33,260 nt of DNA from Aeromonas media (GCF_000819985.1 NZ_CDBZ01000129.1:1-33260); one strand, 5' to 3'. Numbered from the stretch's first letter, positions 24,337 to 31,276 are shown. Program-made: numbers and translations. Notes: generated by a model not told the origin, from the sequence alone.

Positions 24337-25230
24337 CTAGCCCTGATAGCGATAGAGGTGCAGCCGCTCTATGATGGCCTCGCCGCCAATCTTGCGATCC
24401 CGCCGCGCCTGGCGCAGCTTGGGCGGATAGTGGCCGAGGTGGGTGACGCTGGGCGGGTTGTCCGAGCAGAGCAGCAGGGGCAGGCTCGCCTTGAGCTGCT
24501 GCTTGCGCGGCTCCCTGTCCAGCCAGAGCAGGTTGATCATGGGGTGGGTCTTGACCGGTCGGCGGATCCGCAGCTGCGCATCCGCCGGCAGGCGGCGAAT
24601 GTCATACACCTCCTGATCCACCATCTTGCTCCACTCCTCGTTGCTGGAGAGCGCCGGTACATAGCGGCGGCTGCGCTCCAGCATCTCCAGCACCTGCTCG
24701 CGGCTGAGGCGGCTGATGCTCTGCTTGTCGGCCCAGGTGAAACCGAGGGAATGCAGCTCTCCGGTGAGCAGGGTCAGCTTGCGATAGACCTGCAGGGTGA
24801 TGACCCCGGGCAGTGCGCCGTGTACCAGTTCGAACTTCTCGTCTCGCCCGCCGGCGGCCTGCACCAAGGCCTTGAAGGCGAGCTTGTGGCCGTTGATCTC
24901 GTCGAGCAGCGGGTGCAGCAAGGGGGCGCTGTTGGCGGGGAAGCGCAACCAGCCAGGCAGGCGGTGAGTCGCCTTGGTGGAGCAGCCGGGGCGGGCGCTG
25001 TGATCCTGAAAGGCCGTCACGGCCGCGGCCAGTGCCGCCTCCCCCGAGAGATAACCCACCTCGATGGCCTCGATAGGGTCATGCTCTTCCCCTTGCGGCA
25101 CGGCGGGCAGAGGATAGACATGGGCCTCCAGCAACTCGAGCTGGCCGAGCAGTCTGGCGAGACGGGCAAGGGCGTCTTCCAGCGCGTCCATCTGTTGACG
25201 CAGGGCGGCGGTGGGGGTAAAGGTGTCCAT
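24337..25230 (-). CDS. tus: DNA replication terminus site-binding protein (Tus)
   Basis: Tus binds Ter sites and stops replication forks from one side. This 297-residue protein aligns with E. coli Tus (309) over its length: EEHDPIEAIEVGYLSG, TKATHRLPGWLRFP, FELVHGALPGVITLQVYRKL, GFTWADKQSISRLSREQVL, RIRRPVKTHPM and the ending RLHLYRYQG. By recalled E. coli numbering the pocket that holds the flipped cytosine in the locked state uses Phe140, His144 and Gly149. Here these are Phe133, His137 and Gly142, so locking is probably kept. The ATG at 25230 is preferred because AGGA lies seven bases upstream; ATG 25236 would add MP. It converges on the SNF2 gene and its promoter must lie within 25237-25730. 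In E. coli tus is repressed by Tus at TerB; a matching site is not obvious here. Confidence 0.93.
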   Translation of the reverse strand: MDTFTPTAALRQQMDALEDALARLARLLGQLELLEAHVYPLPAVPQGEEHDPIEAIEVGYLSGEAALAAAVTAFQDHSARPGCSTKATHRLPGWLRFPANSAPLLHPLLDEINGHKLAFKALVQAAGGRDEKFELVHGALPGVITLQVYRKLTLLTGELHSLGFTWADKQSISRLSREQVLEMLERSRRYVPALSSNEEWSKMVDQEVYDIRRLPADAQLRIRRPVKTHPMINLLWLDREPRKQQLKASLPLLLCSDNPPSVTHLGHYPPKLRQARRDRKIGGEAIIERLHLYRYQG

Positions 25231-25236
25231 CGGCAT

Positions 25237-25753
25237 ATCCTGTGTGTTCCCCCAATCCGTCGCCCTAAAGGTGGCGATCAGGGGGCATGATTAAACCACT
25301 GTATAAATAACCATACCAGCATGACGGGAAGGCGCCAAGTGCCGCCTTTCAAGCGCGGTGCAAGGGCGGCTGCCGTGGCCGCCTTTCGGGAGTTGCCTGT
25401 CTGTATCATCCTGTTAAATAACGATCTTTAAGTGATCCAATGGTTAACAATTGGCGGTGCGGCAGGGGTGGCAGCGTCCTGTCTCGAACTCGGGCTCTGC
25501 ATAGCTAACGTGGGAAACTGCATAGTTAGAAGCCGATGGGGCAGGAGAAAATGCTGCACGGCTGGGAGGGGGAATCTCTGGCTAATATTTCACATATAAA
25601 TCAATAATTTGTATTTTTCCCCATGGCGAGATCAGCCATTACTTTTACTAATCTCATGTATCAAAATTCGTCAATTGAGGCGCCTCCTCGCCCTGACTAA
25701 GCTTTGCGCATCAAATCCGAGCCTTGCGCAGAACTAGAGAGAGGAGCCATATC
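25237..25753. promoter_or_regulatory. divergent regulatory region between tus and the DUF1127 gene
   Basis: No gene is seen in these 517 bases. It holds a CTGTATAAATAACCAT element (25299-25314, partly LexA-like), a hairpin AAGGGCGGC/GCCGCCTTT at about 25362-25386, a near-palindrome CCAATGGTTAACAATTGG (25437-25454), and a direct repeat CTGCATAGYTAR at 25497-25508 and 25518-25529 spaced 21 bases. The right half is AT-rich. The tus promoter (minus strand) and the DUF1127 promoter (plus strand) are expected here. Confidence 0.4.
25497..25529. repeat. pair of 12-bp direct repeats with 21-bp period
   Basis: CTGCATAGCTAA at 25497-25508 and CTGCATAGTTAG at 25518-25529 share 10 of 12 bases with a start-to-start distance of 21, two helical turns. 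This is the layout of a tandem protein-binding site. It shows only partial likeness to E. coli Ter (TAGTTA core). Confidence 0.4.
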
Positions 25754-25963
25754 ATGGCCAACATGACTTATACCGAAGCCGGTTACCAGGATTCCAGCGA
25801 ATCGAATCTGGTTGCTCGCGTCAAGATGACCGTCCTGACCTGGCTGGAACGCAGCCGCAGCCGTCGCCAGCTCTCCGAGCTGCCCGCCTACCTGCTCAAG
25901 GACATTGGTCTGAACGAAGCTGACCGCTATCAAGAGACCACCAAGCCGTTCTGGCGTGGTTGA
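25754..25963 (+). CDS. DUF1127 small protein
   Basis: This 69-residue, arginine-rich protein ends with the DUF1127 pattern SRRQLSELPAYLLKDIGLNEADRY followed by KPFWRG (about residues 35-69; its core is LLKDIGL). In alphaproteobacteria, small DUF1127 proteins affect RNA turnover and phosphate or stress responses. In gammaproteobacteria the role is unknown. ATG 25754 has GAGAGGAG ten bases upstream; an in-frame start ten codons earlier lacks such a site. It is apparently monocistronic. Confidence 0.88.
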   Translation: MANMTYTEAGYQDSSESNLVARVKMTVLTWLERSRSRRQLSELPAYLLKDIGLNEADRYQETTKPFWRG

Positions 25964-26235
25964 TATACCGGGCATGGATGCCTCGTTTTCTTGCTGATCT
26001 GAACTGCTCTGCCTGTGTTTTTCGCCCTCAAACGGGCCTGACTTTTCCCCTGTTGCCGCTTCCCCTCATTTCCCCTTGTCTGTTTTTCCTTCTGTTTGCC
26101 CCGTGCGGCATGAGTTGTCATCATCCCTCGCCAACTTTGTATCCTTACTGTTTGAATTTGTTTAAAAATTGATTTTAAGCCCGCCTGCCTTGCGTATAAT
26201 CCGGCCATAGCATTCCAGACAAGAGGGTGAGATGG
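25964..26235. other. intergenic region before astE
   Basis: No gene is supported here. A weak hairpin (GGCAT-GG-ATGCC near 25975-25987, followed by CGTTTTC) may end the DUF1127 transcript. The rest is pyrimidine-rich, and the astE promoter lies at its right end. Confidence 0.4.
26173..26200 (+). promoter_or_regulatory. putative sigma70 promoter of astE
   Basis: A perfect TATAAT (26195-26200) lies 36 bases before the start codon. The -35 is poor: TTTTAA at 26173 with 16-base spacing, or TTGATT at 26169 with 20. Confidence 0.45.
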
Positions 26236-27252
26236 ATGATTCCCCAGCATGACTTTTTGGCCCTGACCCGCCGCCACGAGTGGCAGCTCGAGCCCTTTGC
26301 CTTCGACCTGGCCAACGGCACCCGGGTGAGCGTGTGGGACACCGGCGTGCTCTGCCTGGAGCCCATGGGTCAGTCGCCTGGCGGGCGCAAGGACATAGTG
26401 CTCTCCTGCGGCATTCACGGTAACGAAACAGCCCCCATCGAGATCTGCAACCAGCTGCTGACCCGGCTGCTCGGCGGGGAGCTTCAGGCTCGCCACCGGG
26501 TGCTCTTCCTCTTTGGCAACCCCGCCGCCATGAACCAGGGGGCACGCGAGGTGGAGGAGAACATGAACCGGCTCTTCTCTGGAGCCCACAGCAAGGGGGA
26601 GGGGCTGTGCAACAGGGAGCGCATTCGCGCCATGCGCCTGGAGCAGTATGTGAGCCGCTTCTTCGCCGATCCCGCCCGGCCCCGTTATCACTACGATCTG
26701 CACACCGCCATTCGCGGCTCCCGCCACGAGAAGTTTGCGGTCTACCCCTTCCCCCACGAGCGGCCGCACTGCAAGGAGCAGGTGCAGTTCCTCGGGGCCT
26801 GCGGGGTGCGCACCATACTGCTCTCGAGCGGCCCGACCACCACCTTCAGCTATTACAGCTCGCATCAGCATGGCGCCCATGCCTTCACGGTGGAGCTCGG
26901 CAAGGTGCGCCCCTTTGGCGAGAACGACATGACCCGCTTCATCGAGGCGCGTCAGGCGCTGCAGGAGCTGGTGACCCAGGATGAGGTGGTGCTCGAGCCC
27001 TGGCGGGCGGATGACTTCACGATTTTTGCCATCGATCGGGTGATCAACAAGCAAACGGCCGCGTTTCGTTTCCTGTTTGCCAGCGACGTGGACAATTTCA
27101 CCGAATTTCCCCAGGGATTTGTGCTGGCGGAAGATGGAGATCGGCAGTACAGGGTAGAGAAAGCGCGGGAGGCGGTGGTCTTCCCCAATGCCAACGTGGC
27201 CATCGGCCAGCGGACCATGCTGCTGGTGGTGCCGACCCGCCTGTGGGAGTGA
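26236..27252 (+). CDS. astE: succinylglutamate desuccinylase (AstE)
   Basis: AstE releases succinate from N-succinylglutamate, the last step of the arginine succinyltransferase (AST) catabolic pathway. The 338-residue protein has the zinc-binding M14-type motif HGNE (His61, Glu64), the third ligand His156 in HYDLHTAIR, and the catalytic Glu220 in FTVELGKVRPFG. ATG 26236 is chosen because GAGG lies nine bases upstream; GTG 26227 would overlap the ribosome-binding site. The rest of the ast operon (astCADB) is not adjacent, so astE is a stand-alone gene here. A strong terminator follows at 27333. Confidence 0.93.
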   Translation: MIPQHDFLALTRRHEWQLEPFAFDLANGTRVSVWDTGVLCLEPMGQSPGGRKDIVLSCGIHGNETAPIEICNQLLTRLLGGELQARHRVLFLFGNPAAMNQGAREVEENMNRLFSGAHSKGEGLCNRERIRAMRLEQYVSRFFADPARPRYHYDLHTAIRGSRHEKFAVYPFPHERPHCKEQVQFLGACGVRTILLSSGPTTTFSYYSSHQHGAHAFTVELGKVRPFGENDMTRFIEARQALQELVTQDEVVLEPWRADDFTIFAIDRVINKQTAAFRFLFASDVDNFTEFPQGFVLAEDGDRQYRVEKAREAVVFPNANVAIGQRTMLLVVPTRLWE

Positions 27253-27332
27253 TCTGAGCCTATTTTTTCACGCCAACCCTGTGCCCCTGGCGGCGTGGCC
27301 AGGATAGGCGTGATCCCGAACTCGCCCTGACA

Positions 27333-27362
27333 GGGAGCCCGAAAGGGCTCCCTTCTTCGTTT
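27333..27362 (+). terminator. Rho-independent terminator after astE
   Basis: GGGAGCCC and GGGCTCCC form a perfect stem around GAAA, followed by TTCTTCGTTT. Confidence 0.88.
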
Positions 27363-27409
27363 CTGCTCGCCGAAAATCTCATCTTCTTTCTGAAATTAAA
27401 GAAGTTTCT

Positions 27410-27424
27410 ACTGGTCTTACCTGG
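27410..27424. promoter_or_regulatory. FadR/PdhR-like GntR-family operator
   Basis: ACTGGTCTTACCTGG contains the TGGT-N3-ACC core shared by PdhR and FadR sites and comes close to the FadR consensus ACTGGTCNGACCAGT. It lies about 100 bases before the E1 alpha start. Control by pyruvate or acyl-CoA status is an inference. Confidence 0.45.
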
Positions 27425-27478
27425 CTGAATCACGTTGCTCTTTGATTAACATCTTATTTACATTCTAAGGGTCACCTC

Positions 27479-27517
27479 ATGGTGGTGACGCTGACAACGG
27501 CAAGGAGCCAGTTATGA
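27479..27517 (+). other. candidate 12-residue leader ORF before the dehydrogenase operon
   Basis: ATG 27479 (CTAAGGG upstream) starts MVVTLTTARSQL, whose TGA overlaps the E1 alpha ATG in ATGA. The E1 alpha ribosome-binding site AAGGAG lies inside it, so it could couple or tune translation of E1 alpha. Confidence 0.3.
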
Positions 27518-28611
27518 CCCATGTCGACATCCCCTTCCTTCGTTACCTCGATGAGGAGGGGCGCCCGGTCGCGACACTGCCGACCTGGCTGGACAAGGCG
27601 ATGCTGCACACCTTCTACCGCAACATGGTGATGGTGCGCAGTTACGACAAGAAAGCGATAGCACTGCAGCGAACCGGCAAGCTCGGCACCTTTCCCTCCC
27701 ATCTGGGGGCAGAGGCGGTGGGGATTGGGGTCGGTCTCGCCATGCGGCCGGAGGATGTCTATGTGCCCTACTACCGGGACATGCCCACCCTCTATGTGCG
27801 GGGCGTGCCCATGGAGCAGAACCTGCAATATTGGGGCGGAGATGAAAGGGGCAGTGTCTTCTACAAGGCCGATGGCGAGTTGTCGGAAGACTTGCCCATC
27901 TGCGTCCCCATCGCCACCCAGATCACCCATGCCGCCGGCATAGCGGCCGCCTTCAAGCTGCGCAGCCAGCCCAGGGTCGCCGTGGTGACCATAGGCGATG
28001 GCGGCACCTCCAAGGGAGATTTTCTCGAGGGGCTCAACTGCGCCGGTGTCTGGCACCTCCCCATGGTGATGATCATCAACAACAACCAGTGGGCCATCTC
28101 GGTGCCGCGCAAGCTGCAGTCGAGCGCACCGACCCTGGCCCAGAAGGGGATAGGGGCCGGAGTTCGCAGCCTGCAGGTCGACGGCAACGACGTGGTGGCC
28201 GTCTATGAGGCGACCCGCGCCGCCATCGAGCGGGCCCGCAGCGGCAAGGGGCCGACGCTTATCGAAGCCGTCAGCTACCGGCTCGGGGATCACACCACTG
28301 CCGATGACGCGACCCGCTATCGCGAGGCCGCCGAGGTGGAAGCCGCCTGGGCCAAGGAGCCGATCAAGCGGCTGCGCCAGTTCATGGCCGAGCAGGGCTG
28401 GTGGGATGAAACCCGGGAGCAGGCGTTGCTGGCGGAGGCGAGCCGGGAGGTCGAGCGTGCCGTGGCAGCCTATGAAGGCATGGCGCCGCAGGCGCCGGAA
28501 ACCCTGCTCGATTACCAGTTTGCCGAGCTGCCGAGGGAGTACCGTGCCCAGCGTCAGCGCATCATCGCCAAGGGCATGCAGCAGCGCGGCGGGGAGACAC
28601 GCCATGAGTGA
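27514..28611 (+). CDS. 2-oxoacid dehydrogenase E1 component, alpha subunit (pyruvate or branched-chain type)
   Basis: This is the alpha subunit of a heterotetrameric thiamine-diphosphate E1 that decarboxylates a 2-oxoacid and loads the acyl group on E2. The 365-residue protein has the ThDP motif from GDGGTSKGDF (GDG at 161-163) to INNNQWAIS (NN at 189-190), and the conserved FPSHLGAEAVGIG and VPYYRDM segments. This is the alpha2/beta2 architecture of PdhA/BkdA1, not the single-chain AceE. Sequence alone does not settle pyruvate versus branched-chain 2-oxoacids. ATG 27514 has AAGGAG eight bases upstream. Its end overlaps a 27-residue ORF that resembles the start of the beta subunit. An operator of the TGGT-N3-ACC type lies upstream. 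Confidence 0.9.
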   Translation: MTHVDIPFLRYLDEEGRPVATLPTWLDKAMLHTFYRNMVMVRSYDKKAIALQRTGKLGTFPSHLGAEAVGIGVGLAMRPEDVYVPYYRDMPTLYVRGVPMEQNLQYWGGDERGSVFYKADGELSEDLPICVPIATQITHAAGIAAAFKLRSQPRVAVVTIGDGGTSKGDFLEGLNCAGVWHLPMVMIINNNQWAISVPRKLQSSAPTLAQKGIGAGVRSLQVDGNDVVAVYEATRAAIERARSGKGPTLIEAVSYRLGDHTTADDATRYREAAEVEAAWAKEPIKRLRQFMAEQGWWDETREQALLAEASREVERAVAAYEGMAPQAPETLLDYQFAELPREYRAQRQRIIAKGMQQRGGETRHE

Positions 28612-28658
28612 CATGACACTGCGCGATGCGATTCACCTGACATTGCATCACGAGATGG
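28603..28658 (+). repeat. tandem duplication of the E1 beta start, copy A
   Basis: This 56-base stretch is about 80% identical (45 of 56 by eye) to 28679-28734, with a 76-base period. Both copies begin CATGAGTGA, the stop of one gene overlapping the start of the next. Confidence 0.8.
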
Positions 28659-28687
28659 TTCTGGGTCTGGGGAGGCTGCATGAGTGA
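28604..28687 (+). other. candidate 27-residue ORF, decayed copy of the E1 beta N-terminus
   Basis: The ORF reads MSDMTLRDAIHLTLHHEM and then leaves the homology (VLGLGRLHE). It matches the E1 beta start MSEITLLEAINLALHHEM position by position. Its ATG overlaps the E1 alpha stop and its TGA overlaps the E1 beta start, both in ATGAGTGA. The E1 beta ribosome-binding site GGGGAGG lies inside it. Confidence 0.5.
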
Positions 28688-28734
28688 AATAACGCTGCTC
28701 GAAGCGATCAATCTGGCGCTGCATCACGAGATGG
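28679..28734 (+). repeat. tandem duplication of the E1 beta start, copy B (functional)
   Basis: This is the partner of 28603-28658. It is the start of the full-length E1 beta gene. Confidence 0.8.
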
Positions 28735-29666
28735 AGCACGACCCCGACGTGGTGGTGCTGGGTGAGGATGTGGGGGTCAACGGCGGGGTGTTTCGCGCCA
28801 CCGTGGGCCTGCGCGACAAGTTCGGCTTCAAGCGAGTGATAGACACGCCGCTGGCGGAGGGGCTGATCGCCGGGGTGGCGGTCGGCATGGCGACCCAGGG
28901 GCTCAAGCCGGTGGCCGAGTTCCAGTTCCAGGGCTTCATCTTCCCCGGCATGGAGCAGATCATCTGCCAGGCGGCGCGGATGCGAAACCGCACCCGTGGC
29001 CGGCTCTCCTGTCCCATCGTCTACCGCTCCCCCTACGGGGCCGGCATCCATTCGCCCGAGCACCACAGCGAGAGCGTCGAAGCCCTGTTTGCCCATATCC
29101 CCGGGCTACGGGTCGTGATCCCTTCGAGCCCGAAGCGGGCTTACGGCCTGCTGTTGTCGGCCATTCGGGATCCGGATCCCGTGATGTTTTTCGAGCCGGA
29201 TCGCATCTACCGCTCCATGAAGTCGGATGTGGTGGATGACGGCGTCGGCCTGCCGCTGGATGTCTGCTTCACCCTGAGGCCCGGACGGGATCTCACCGTG
29301 GTCGCCTGGGGGGCCTGCATTCAGGAGGTGATGCGGGCCGCCGCCCTGCTGGCGGAGCGGGACATCCAGTGCGAGGTGCTGGATCTCGCCACCATCAAGC
29401 CGCTGGACATGGAGAGCATCCTGACCTCGGTGCGCAAGACCGGGCGTCTGCTGGTGGTGCACGAGGCGTGCGGCAGCTTCGGGGTCGGTGCCGAAATAGT
29501 GGCGCGGGTCACCGAAGAGGCATTGACCTCCCTCAAGGCGCCGCCAAGAAGGCTCACCGGGGTGGATGCCGCTGTGCCCTACTATCGCAACGAGGAGTAT
29601 TACCTCATCACCGAGCAGGATATCGCGGATGCGGCTCACCAACTGATGGAGAACAAGTGGCTATGA
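28680..29666 (+). CDS. 2-oxoacid dehydrogenase E1 component, beta subunit
   Basis: The beta subunit of the E1 heterotetramer completes the thiamine-diphosphate site. The 328-residue protein has LGEDVGVNGGVFRAT, the cofactor-activating glutamate in DTPLAEGLIAG, FPGMEQI, the SPYGAGIHSPEHHSES phosphorylation-loop equivalent, and a transketolase C-domain with VVAWGACIQEV and VHEACGSFGVG. ATG 28680 has GGGGAGG five bases upstream. Its TGA overlaps a 33-residue ORF that leads to E2. Annotators may call it PdhB or BkdA2; the substrate cannot be fixed from sequence. Confidence 0.92.
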   Translation: MSEITLLEAINLALHHEMEHDPDVVVLGEDVGVNGGVFRATVGLRDKFGFKRVIDTPLAEGLIAGVAVGMATQGLKPVAEFQFQGFIFPGMEQIICQAARMRNRTRGRLSCPIVYRSPYGAGIHSPEHHSESVEALFAHIPGLRVVIPSSPKRAYGLLLSAIRDPDPVMFFEPDRIYRSMKSDVVDDGVGLPLDVCFTLRPGRDLTVVAWGACIQEVMRAAALLAERDIQCEVLDLATIKPLDMESILTSVRKTGRLLVVHEACGSFGVGAEIVARVTEEALTSLKAPPRRLTGVDAAVPYYRNEEYYLITEQDIADAAHQLMENKWL

Positions 29667-29764
29667 CGTTTCTCAACTGTCGGCGCCCAGGCGCACGAGC
29701 AAGGAAGAGCCATGAAGTTGGTCAACCTTTGGTGATGTTCCTGCGGATGGAGAACTGGTCATGA
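29663..29764 (+). other. candidate 33-residue linking ORF between E1 beta and E2
   Basis: ATG 29663 overlaps the E1 beta stop and its TGA (29762-29764) overlaps the E2 start, both by ATGA. The basic peptide starts MTFLNCRRPGARARK and resembles nothing I know. Within it, in another frame, lies MKLVNLW (29712-29735, AAGGAAG upstream), which loosely resembles the E2 start MKFFKLP. Confidence 0.3.
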
Positions 29765-30861
29765 AATTTTTCAAATTACCGGATCTGGGCGAAGGATTGG
29801 CCGAGGCCGAGATAGTCGAATGGAAGGTCAGCGCCGGCGACACAGTGAGTGTCGATCAGGTGCTGCTGTCGGTGGAAACGGCCAAGGCACTGGTGGATGT
29901 GCCCTCGCCGGTGGCGGGGGTGATCGCCAGGCTGTGCGGCCAGGAGGGAGACATACTCCACATCGGCGCTCCCCTGGTGGAGTTTGAGGGGGGGGAGGAC
30001 GACGGCACCGTGGTAGGCAAGGTCAGCGCCCATCAACAGCACATCGAGGATCACTTCGTGGTGGGTGCCATGGCGCCCGGTGGCGCCCTGGTGCAGGCCA
30101 TGCCGGCGGTGCGTCTGCTGGCGCAAAAGCTGGGGCTGGACATCGACAGACTCAAGGGCACTGGCAGTGCCGGCATGGTGACCGAGCAGGATGTGCAGAG
30201 CGCCTTCGAAGCGTTGCAGAGCAGCGGCAACGAGTTCCTCAAGGGCTCGCGCCGGGCCATGGCCAAGGCGATGGAACACTCCCATCAGACGGTGGTGCCG
30301 GTCAGCATCACCGACGAGGTGGACCTGCGTCACTGGCGGGCAGACGAAGACGTGACGGTGCGCCTCATCAAGGCCATCGGGGTGGCGTGTCGTGCCGAGC
30401 CTTCCATGAATGCCTGGTTTGACGGGGATACCCTGTCGAGACGGCTGTTCAGGGAGGTCAACGTGGCCATCGCCGTCGACTCCAAACACGGGCTCTATGT
30501 GCCGGTGATGGAGAATGTGGCCGAGCGGGAAAGGGCGGACATTCGGCACGGGCTGGATCGGATGATCGCCGATGTGAAGGCGCGCGCCGTACCGCGGGAG
30601 ATGCTGCAGGGGGCGACCATCACCCTCACCAACTTTGGTGCCATCGCAGGTCGCTACGCCAGCCCTATCGTCACGCCACCCCAGGTGGCCATCATAGGGG
30701 CGGGCAAGCTGTTCGAAAAAGTGGTCTTCATCCATGGGGAGGCACGGCCGGTCCGGGCACTGCCCTTGTCGATGACATTTGACCACAGAGCCTGTACCGG
30801 CGGAGAGGCAGCGCGCTTCCTCAAAGCCCTGGTTCAGGCACTCGAAGCGGCGGATGCGTAA
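29761..30861 (+). CDS. 2-oxoacid dehydrogenase E2 component (dihydrolipoamide acyltransferase)
   Basis: E2 carries the acyl group on lipoate and passes it to CoA. The 366-residue protein has one lipoyl domain (about residues 1-77, lipoylated Lys42 in ETAKALVDV), a subunit-binding domain (about 112-150, AMPAVRLLAQKLG to TEQDVQSA), and the catalytic domain (about 160-366) ending in SMTFDHRACTGGEAARF. The active-site histidine is His342, but the usual HRxxDG motif reads HRACTG, with Thr346 in place of aspartate. This variant occurs, as I recall, in some bacterial E2 proteins. No E3 gene follows, so the complex must borrow the lipoamide dehydrogenase encoded elsewhere. ATG 29761 has GGAGAA upstream, and a perfect terminator hairpin follows. 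Confidence 0.9.
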   Translation: MKFFKLPDLGEGLAEAEIVEWKVSAGDTVSVDQVLLSVETAKALVDVPSPVAGVIARLCGQEGDILHIGAPLVEFEGGEDDGTVVGKVSAHQQHIEDHFVVGAMAPGGALVQAMPAVRLLAQKLGLDIDRLKGTGSAGMVTEQDVQSAFEALQSSGNEFLKGSRRAMAKAMEHSHQTVVPVSITDEVDLRHWRADEDVTVRLIKAIGVACRAEPSMNAWFDGDTLSRRLFREVNVAIAVDSKHGLYVPVMENVAERERADIRHGLDRMIADVKARAVPREMLQGATITLTNFGAIAGRYASPIVTPPQVAIIGAGKLFEKVVFIHGEARPVRALPLSMTFDHRACTGGEAARFLKALVQALEAADA

Positions 30862-30865
30862 GTGA

Positions 30866-30900
30866 TTGCACCCTGCCCCTGGCAGGGTGCAAATTTGGTT
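30866..30900 (+). terminator. Rho-independent terminator of the dehydrogenase operon
   Basis: TTGCACCCTGCC and GGCAGGGTGCAA form a perfect 12-bp stem with a 3-base loop, followed by ATTTGGTT. Confidence 0.85.
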
Positions 30901-30926
30901 GCGTAATCGACAAAGGCACGTATAAT
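30899..30926 (+). promoter_or_regulatory. putative sigma70 promoter of the cold-shock gene
   Basis: TTGCGT (30899-30904), a 16-base spacer and a perfect TATAAT (30921-30926) would start RNA near 30933. That leaves a 5' leader of about 135 bases, the long leader usual for cspA-type genes. Confidence 0.65.
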
Positions 30927-30953
30927 CTAAACCAGCTTGAAAGGGCGTTAGTT

Positions 30954-30998
30954 ATGTCAATGAATATGATGTTTTGCATCTTTTCCTGTTGTTCATAA
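30954..30998 (+). other. candidate 14-residue ORF in the cold-shock leader
   Basis: ATG 30954 with AAAGGG upstream gives MSMNMMFCIFSCCS and TAA. Four of 14 residues are Met and three Cys, unusual for chance. It ends 68 bases before the cold-shock start. Confidence 0.25.
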
Positions 30999-31066
30999 GT
31001 TAATCCCGTTTTTGAGCTTTATCCGCTGAAAAGCATAAGTAATTATTTTGAATACAGGTTAAAGAT

Positions 31067-31276
31067 ATGTCTAACATGATCACCGGTACCGTTAAGTTTT
31101 TCAACGAAACCAAAGGTTTTGGCTTCATCCAGCAAGAAAACGGCCCGGACGTTTTCGTTCACTTCAGCGCTATCAGCGGTAACGGTTTCCGTACCCTGGC
31201 TGAAGGTCAGCGCGTACAGTTCTCCGTGACCCAAGGTCAGAAAGGCCCGCAGGCTGAGAACGTAACTGCTCTGTAA
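31067..31276 (+). CDS. CspA-family cold-shock protein
   Basis: This 69-residue single OB-fold protein binds single-stranded RNA and DNA and melts mRNA structure. The RNP1 motif KGFGFI (residues 16-21) and RNP2 VFVHF (about 29-33) are intact, and the protein ends QAENVTAL like other CspA homologues. Codon use is strongly biased to favoured codons, as in highly expressed genes. ATG 31067 is preceded by TTAAAGAT, with only a modest ribosome-binding site, and by a leader of about 135 bases that probably confers temperature-dependent translation. A terminator follows directly. I cannot say which paralogue (cspA, cspC, cspE) it corresponds to. Confidence 0.95.
   Translation: MSNMITGTVKFFNETKGFGFIQQENGPDVFVHFSAISGNGFRTLAEGQRVQFSVTQGQKGPQAENVTAL

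Noticed and set aside
25930..27054. Minus-strand open frame opposite astE
   Set aside because: There are no motifs, and astE on the plus strand has full catalytic residues and a good start.
27472..28614. Minus-strand open frame opposite the E1 alpha gene
   Set aside because: It mirrors a well-conserved enzyme gene and has no recognisable features.
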